Shown in pieces: positions 57,777 to 64,000 of a stretch of 64,000 nt of DNA. The notes beneath the pieces are model-generated. The model did no database searches and had not been told where the DNA came from. It saw nothing but the letters and a program-made list of their open reading frames with translations. This DNA comes from Anaeromyces robustus (taxonomy: Eukaryota; Neocallimastigomycota; Neocallimastigomycetes; Neocallimastigales; Neocallimastigaceae): the NCBI GenBank assembly GCA_002104895.1, contig MCFG01000137.1, positions 1 through 64,000 on the forward strand, written 5' to 3'. How positions within the stretch are numbered: position 1 is the first letter of the stretch; every line of letters begins with the position of its first letter. The translations under genes were made by a program, and so were the position numbers.

Positions 57777-58985
57777 ATGCATTACATTGATTCAATAATT
57801 TATTGTTCTCAATTATCTATGTCTAGAGAAAACTCTGATGTATCAAGAGATTCTTCACTTTCTTCATCACCAATTGTATCTCCATCACCATCACCACTCG
57901 CTTCTCCATCAACACTTATTGCTTCATCACCACTTCTTTCTCCTACTCTATCTTCTTCATCATTTCTTAATATACCAGAAAATATAAATAATGTTTCAAA
58001 ATCTCCAATTGAAGTCATTGCTAAAAAGAGAGGTACTTCTTATCAAAATTTAACAATATCTACTTCTTCAATTAAAAAGCAATCATTATCAATATATTTA
58101 AAATCTCCAAAAGTCCATTCTAGTAGTGAGGTTGAATTTATGAATTCACCATATACTGATTCCCCTTTTCCGAATTCACCTTGCTTAAATTCATCATTAA
58201 CACCACATTCAGCATGTCCATTAAGTCCAAATACTTCTAAAAAACCTATAAAAAAACCACTTCATATGTTACCAATTTTTAAGCCAATTGTCGTTACAAA
58301 TGAAAATTATATTAGTTCTAAACCTTCATATTATAAAATTTATTATAGTCATTCAAAGTTATATCAAAATGAATTTTCTTTTATACCAGTTAATGATAGA
58401 TATGAAAAATTAAATGCTAATATAAAAGAAAATTCTTATTCCTGTCATGGTATTAAATTTTCAAAAAATAAATCAATATTAACAAATAAAGGTTCAACTA
58501 TATTAAATATTAAGAAAAGAGCGTAAGTACCAAATAAAATAATTATATAATTAATATAAAAATATTATATCTAATATTATGAAATATAAAGAATTTTTTT
58601 TATTAACTGTATTTTTTTTTATTTCTTATATATATATTACAGTATCTTTAATAATAAAAATAAAGAAAAAATTTGTGATATTCTTTACTTAAATAAAATG
58701 GATGAACATTTCAAAATTATAGTCGAAATTACAAATAAAATTGATAATGATAAAATTACTATCGTTTGTGCTAGCGATGCTTATAATCAAACTGCTTTTA
58801 TATATAATAACTATCCAGACAAAGGTGGAACAGTTATTGGATTAATAAGTAGAATGAATAATTTTGAAGAAAAAGTTAATCGTGGATGGGTTTTAGAAAT
58901 TGCTGCTAAAGTCGATATTCCATTAATTATGGCTATATCAATTTTTAATTTAAAAAATTTAACGGAAATATTATCAAAATATTAA
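57777..58985 (+). CDS. Unknown protein with a putative LURP-one/Tubby-like C-terminal domain
   Basis: Two exons (57777-58522, 58643-58985) join in phase (GC|T, Ala) to 362 residues. Residues ~14-65 are a Ser/Pro-rich low-complexity region (SSSPIVSPSPSPLASPS), followed by more Ser/Pro/Asn-rich disordered sequence to ~165. From ~167 (KPLHMLPIFKPIVV) a folded domain seems to run to the end: SYYKIYYSHSKLY, then DEHFKIIVEITNKI, ITIVCASDAYNQTAFIYNNY, TVIGLISRMNNFEEKV, and GWVLEIAAKVDIPLIMAISI. This last pattern resembles the final strands and helix of LURP-one/Tubby-like C2 folds (VAPGVDxALIxAL in known members). The call is tentative, since it rests on pattern memory. No signal peptide. The second Met (57819) is an alternative start. 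Confidence 0.6.
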
Positions 58986-59708
58986 TTTTTCTTTTTTTTT
59001 TCATTACATTTATTTAAAATATTTATTCAAGTTAATATATAATACATATTAATTTCTAATTTATATAAAAAAAATGAAATAATTAATTATTATATAGTAG
59101 TTTAGAAATTTGATAAATTATATAGATAATAGTAATTTAATTATTGACTGTATATAAAAAAAAATAATTATATTACTTCATATAGAATATAAATAGTATC
59201 ATTTCTTTATTTAAATAATTATTATTATTTAAATTTAAAATTTAAAATTTAAATAAATAAAGTAAAATTTAAAATATAATTAAACATATTATTATTTTTT
59301 TTTTTTTTTCATTTATACATAATAATATAAGTTGATAAATACAAAAAAACTTTCAATTATAAAAATAAAATATAGATTATTCTGATAATTATTTTTTTTT
59401 TAATTATTACCCTTGGATTATTAGTTGGTTACTATTATTACACAAAAAAAAAAATTTCTTGTTCTATTATTCCTTTTTTTGTTTGTTCAATTAACCCCTA
59501 GAATAATTAAAACAATATTCAAATAAAATAAAATTTCTGATGTTAAATACATAAATATATGAAAATTTATGATACTTTTATCATAAAAATATGTTAAAAA
59601 ATTTTTGTTTAAAAATAGTTTAAAATTTATCATAATTGAATTAATAATTTGAATTAATAATATATAAAGTTCTTAATAATAATAATAATAATTAAAATTA
59701 TTATTTAC

Positions 59709-59710
<2 letters not shown>

Positions 59711-59780
<70 letters not shown>
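59711..59780. repeat. ATT microsatellite
   Basis: About 23 ATT units. Confidence 0.93.
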
Positions 59781-59781
<1 letters not shown>

Positions 59782-60275
59782 TATTATTATTAATATTATT
59801 ATTGTTGTTGTTGTTGTTATTATTGACGATTATTATTAAAAAAAACAATTATGATAATAAAACTATAAGATTTATAATATTAAATTTTTTCTTAATCATT
59901 TAACATATAATAAAATATAATTAATATTGAATTAGATAAATATTTAATATATTTTTTTTCTCTATATTATATTATAATTTAAAGTATATTAGAAAAGAAG
60001 ATTTTTTTCTTTTTTTATGATTGATTATTTAATCTTTAAAGTTATTAATAAAAACGATATCCGAAAAGATATGAATTAGATATTTTATGAGTTTCATATG
60101 AAATAATATATTTATTGTTGAAAATACATCCTACCTAATATTAACTGTAGAAAAGTAAAAAAAAAAAACATTTTCAATGTTCTACTCTTTTTAGTTATTG
60201 ATAATAATAATTATATAATATTTATATATTTTCATTTTTTATCTTTATTATTTATTTATTGTTTATTAATTATTT

Positions 60276-60278
60276 AAT

Positions 60279-60376
<98 letters not shown>

Positions 60377-60423
60377 TTATTTATTAATTAATTTATTTAT
60401 TTATTTATTATTTATTAATTAAT

Positions 60424-60518
<95 letters not shown>

Positions 60519-60522
60519 TTAT
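60276..60522. repeat. TTTA microsatellite
   Basis: About 60 TTTA units in three blocks; two of the junctions carry the same TTATTTATTAATTAATT interruption (60376 and 60407), so part of the array was itself duplicated. Confidence 0.93.
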
Positions 60523-60688
60523 TTATTAATTCTTCATTAAATTTTATATAAGAACTTTAATTCTACAATATTTAATAATTATAATTAAGATTATAAATTT
60601 AAAAAATTTACTGTTATTAAATAATATCTTTTTATATTAAATATATAATAAAAAAAATGAAATTTCAATTTTTAAACTAAAAATTCAA

Positions 60689-61770
60689 ATGGAGAATTAT
60701 TTTACTGTAACTAAGAAAAATAATTTAAGTAAGTTATTTTTTTGAATATAATACTAACTATATTAACTATATTAATCGCACTAAAGTATTAGTAACAGAA
60801 TTAATAATACTTTAGTATATAATTTCATTTGGAAACTTTTTTAAGACTATTGTTTTTTATAACTTAGCCACCAATAATGATTGAAATCTTTGAATTTCAT
60901 TTCAATTCTATTAATTCTATATACATTTTCCATATTAACTTTTAACTTTTACAATGAATTAATATTTTTTTTCACATTTATTATTTATTAAAAAGGTTTT
61001 AATAATAAGAGTAATAATAAATTTAAACGGAAAGCAACAACTCAAAACTCTACAATTCACAAAAAAAATAAAGTTAGTGACACTTATAATTCTTGTAAAA
61101 ATATAAGTAAAAATATTGTAGTTGATGACAATAATTTTGAAAAAAATCAATTTAACAATAAAAATAATTTTGAAAAAGCTTTAAATGCAGAAAAAAATAA
61201 AAATGATAACAAAAAGTAATTTTAAATTATAAATATCGCGAATAATTTTTTTTTTTATTTAATTTAATCTAATTAAAAATTTAATATTTTTTTTTCTATT
61301 ATTAATTATTACAACAAATAGTTCTTTAGAAAAGAAAAATTCATTTGATGAACTTTTTGTTGATCCTTTTTCTTTAGATGATAATATTGAAAATATATTT
61401 AGAATTTCAGATATAAAACAATTTCAAAACACGAATAATATAATTACAAATGATAAAAAAATAAATAATAATATTAATGACAATAATAATAATAATAATA
61501 ATAATAATGTCAATACTCAATTATGTTTAAATTCCGAAGATCAAAAACTACAACACAAATTAAAAAATGCTTCAAATATTATAGAAAATATTGAACATGA
61601 AAAGCACCTATTATTAAATAATAATTTGAATGAAAATAAGATAAAAAATTATAATCCCAAGAATAAGAATAATAATGATGATAATAATGATAATAATAAT
61701 AAAGAAAAAATTTTTTATGTAAAAAAAGTAACTCATAAAATATCACCTCATATACAACGTATATCTCTTT

Positions 61771-61811
<41 letters not shown>

Positions 61812-63493
61812 GAAAAAGAGAAAGAGAAAGAGAAAGAGAAAAAAGAAGAAATTCTCTTTCCAGGAAAAGTCTCTCATAAAATATCACCTCATATTCAACA
61901 TATTTCAATTTTTGATAATAATAATAATAACAATAATAATAATAATAATAATAAAGATAATAAAGATAATAACAGTAATAATAATAATAATTATAACAAC
62001 TCTTTAAAATATGAATCTAATATACCAAAAGAAAAAGCTATCCAACATATTTTTATATTAGAAGACAAAAGTACAAAAATAATAGAAGGAAATATTAATA
62101 ATAATAAGTTATTATATTCTTCTAATAATGATAATAATAATAATAATAACAATAATAATAATAATAATAAGTTAAATAAAATAAATTCACACCAAATAAA
62201 AACAAAAAATTCAAATAAATTATATTTGAAAAAAAGTAATTATTATATTAGAATGTTCCTTAATTATAATTTTTATATTTCACTATTATGTTTAATATTA
62301 TAATATTATCATAATTATCATATATATTTATTTATATTTAATTATAACAAATAATATTAATTTCTATTTAAATAGAATCCAGTGATTCACCCCAACGTCT
62401 AACATTTTCTCATTCTTTCCACTTAAGTCAAGTTTCATCAGATGAAGAAGTTGATATTGATAAAATTAATTACAATTTTTCCTCAATTTTGTATGATAAT
62501 CCATCAACTGGAGCAATGAAAAGTTGTATAGGTTTCGTTGATCCTAAATATTTTAAAGCCAATAAAAATGAAATGGAAGCAAAATATAGAGGTTTAAAAG
62601 GCTTTATGGAACATAGAGAATATAAAATTGGAAAACAAAACCCTGAATATCATGTAATATACCATTTAATTATTTAATACATAAAAACTAATAGATATTT
62701 ATATATAATATTCAATAGAATATTTACTTATTATTTTATTTTTTTTTTTTTAATTAAACAAAAAAATAAAAAAAGTTAAGCGATATATTTAAAGGTGTTG
62801 TTGTATACATTAATGGTAATATAAAATAAACGTATTATTACTACTTATTGTTTTACTATATATTGTTTTTACTAAATTTAAATTATTTCTTTTTTTTTTT
62901 TATTTTGAAAAATAGGTTTTTCAAGAAATTGTACTGACGTTGAATTAAAACGTCTAATTAGAATGCATGGAGGAAAAGTTTGGTATGTATATAAAAATTA
63001 ATATTAAAATAATATCTATTAATTATATAATAATGTGTAATGTGTTTATCTTATCTTTTTTTTTTTTCAGTTGGTATATGTCAAAAACTCGCATTACTCA
63101 TATCATTTGTTCTTCTTTATGGTACGAAAATTATATATTTATACGTATTATTTATAAATAATAAATAATAAATTATAAATAATTCTATATAATATAAATT
63201 ATTTATTATCAATTATCAATTATCAATATTTAATTTTTTCCGTATCAATATATATATATATATATTTTAATTTAGTGAATCAAAAATTCAAGATTATATA
63301 AATAGTAAAGTTAATTATTATAAAATTGTTACTGATCAATGGATAATTGATTCAATAAAAGCAAACAAAAGATTAAATGAAACACCTTATTTAACATTAA
63401 ATGTTTTAAAAGTAAATAAATAATAGATTTTTTTACCTTACATATATATAATATATATAACAATAATATTAATTATAGTTCCTATATTAATTC

Positions 63494-63525
<32 letters not shown>

Positions 63526-63580
63526 TTCTAAATAGAAAGCTCAATACCAAAGAAGTATATATGATTATCTAAAAAAATAA
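60689..63580 (+). CDS. Asn/Lys-rich protein with a REV1-like BRCT domain
   Basis: Nine exons (60689-60728, 60996-61215, 61322-62235, 62376-62653, 62776-62815, 62916-62982, 63071-63121, 63276-63411, 63536-63580) join in phase to 596 residues. Residues ~15-390 are disordered and full of poly-Asn, with two copies of an [ST]HKISPHIQ[RH]IS[LI]F motif. Residues ~455-483 (YFKANKNEMEAKYRGLKGFM) and the BRCT unit (~485-580: IFKGVVVYINGFSRNCTDVE, LKRLIRMHGGKVCWY, KTRITHIICSSL, VTDQWIIDSIKANKRLNETP) match the N-terminal arrangement of REV1, the translesion-synthesis scaffold. No Y-family polymerase follows: the frame stops at 63580, about 14 residues past the BRCT. The early exons (1-2) are the least certain. 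It could be a BRCT-only paralogue, or the polymerase may be encoded elsewhere. Confidence 0.72.
60780..60816. repeat. Small inverted repeat in intron 1 of the BRCT gene
   Basis: ACTAAAGTATTA (60780-60791) is matched by TAATACTTTAGT (60805-60816), with a 13-base loop. Confidence 0.75.
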
Positions 63581-64000
63581 TCTTTATATATAATATATAT
63601 TAAGCTGCTCTATTATTTATATAATATTTAGTTTATTCTTTTATTATTATATTTTTTTCATATATATTAATTATTCAATATAATATAATATATTCATATA
63701 TTCATTTTATATACTCATTTTATAATTATTTTTTTTTCTTTTTTATTTATATTTTATTTTGGCATTTTTGATATTATTTAAAATTTAAATAATTTTAGCA
63801 TTTTTGATATTATTTAAAATTTTTGATTAGTATTTTATATACATTTTACTTTTTGAATTTTTTTTTTCTTTGAAATATATTTATACCTATTAATTTTTGT
63901 ACCTCTTTATATGTATTTTAACACTAATTTATTTATTTATTTTTTAATCATTTATTCTATTTTATTTTTATTGTTTTTTTTTATTTTATTTTATTTTATT
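63581..64000. other. 3' flank of the BRCT gene
   Basis: A/T-rich sequence without a supported exon. A TTAGCATTTTTGATATTATTTAAAATTT-like block occurs twice (63760 and 63797). If the BRCT gene continued, its next exon would have to lie beyond the window. Confidence 0.65.

Larger units (their letters stand above)
58986..60688. other. Gene-free intergenic region
   Basis: Lies between two rightward genes. It holds an ATT microsatellite (59711-59780), a GTT run (59803-59817) and a very long TTTA microsatellite. The promoter of the BRCT gene must lie in the last few hundred bases. No gene is supported. Confidence 0.75.

Noticed and set aside
63581-64000. Y-family polymerase exons downstream of the BRCT domain
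   Set aside because: Looked for in three frames to the window end; only A/T-rich noncoding sequence is seen.

Overview
The window looks like nuclear DNA of an anaerobic gut fungus (Neocallimastigomycota). Intergenic DNA is almost pure A/T with long homopolymers and huge AAAT/ATT microsatellites. Genes carry short GT-AG introns. There is an intronless, codon-biased GH48 cellulase with two C-terminal fungal dockerins, the typical cellulosomal enzyme of this group. I cannot tell the genus from sequence alone. Most genes below were assembled by me from exon pieces with GT-AG junctions whose summed lengths keep one reading frame. No transcript data were available.

Layout. 172-549(-): 5' part of a homeodomain gene that runs off the left edge. 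550-11.7 kb: gene desert with one decayed coding remnant inside a pair of diverged direct repeats (5.3-6.6 kb) and a ~76-bp tandem array (8.4-9.7 kb). 11.7-13.9 kb(-): REEP/HVA22-family ER-shaping protein with a long acidic/polar tail. 13.9-20.8 kb: desert with hairpins. 20.8-23.1 kb(+): GH48 cellulase. 24.0-28.4 kb: a pile-up of at least five 5'-truncated LINE 3' ends, most ending in poly(A), with a GC-richer minisatellite in the middle. 28.4-31.4 kb(-): Asteroid/XPG-type nuclease. 34.6-39.5 kb(+): P1B-type (copper-ATPase-like) protein whose catalytic and metal-binding signatures are nearly all replaced. 41.1-43.9 kb(-): PUF60-type splicing factor. 44.8-48.5 kb(+): eIF3a. 52.7-53.6 kb(-): secreted double-psi beta-barrel (expansin/RlpA-like) protein. 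57.8-59.0 kb(+): protein ending in a putative LURP-one/Tubby-like domain. 60.7-63.6 kb(+): Asn/Lys-rich protein with a REV1-like BRCT domain but no polymerase domain.

How they fit together. This is a normal mix of housekeeping genes (eIF3a and PUF60 divergently arranged, REEP, Asteroid nuclease) with lifestyle genes for plant cell wall attack (GH48 and the beta-barrel protein). The strongest lead is the pseudo-ATPase at 34.6-39.5 kb. It keeps the whole P1B architecture over four exons and 1467 codons while losing the phospho-acceptor Asp, CPC, TGE and HP motifs and having altered TGD and GDGIND motifs. Secondary leads are the noncanonical homeodomain, the BRCT-only REV1-like gene and the LINE tail array.
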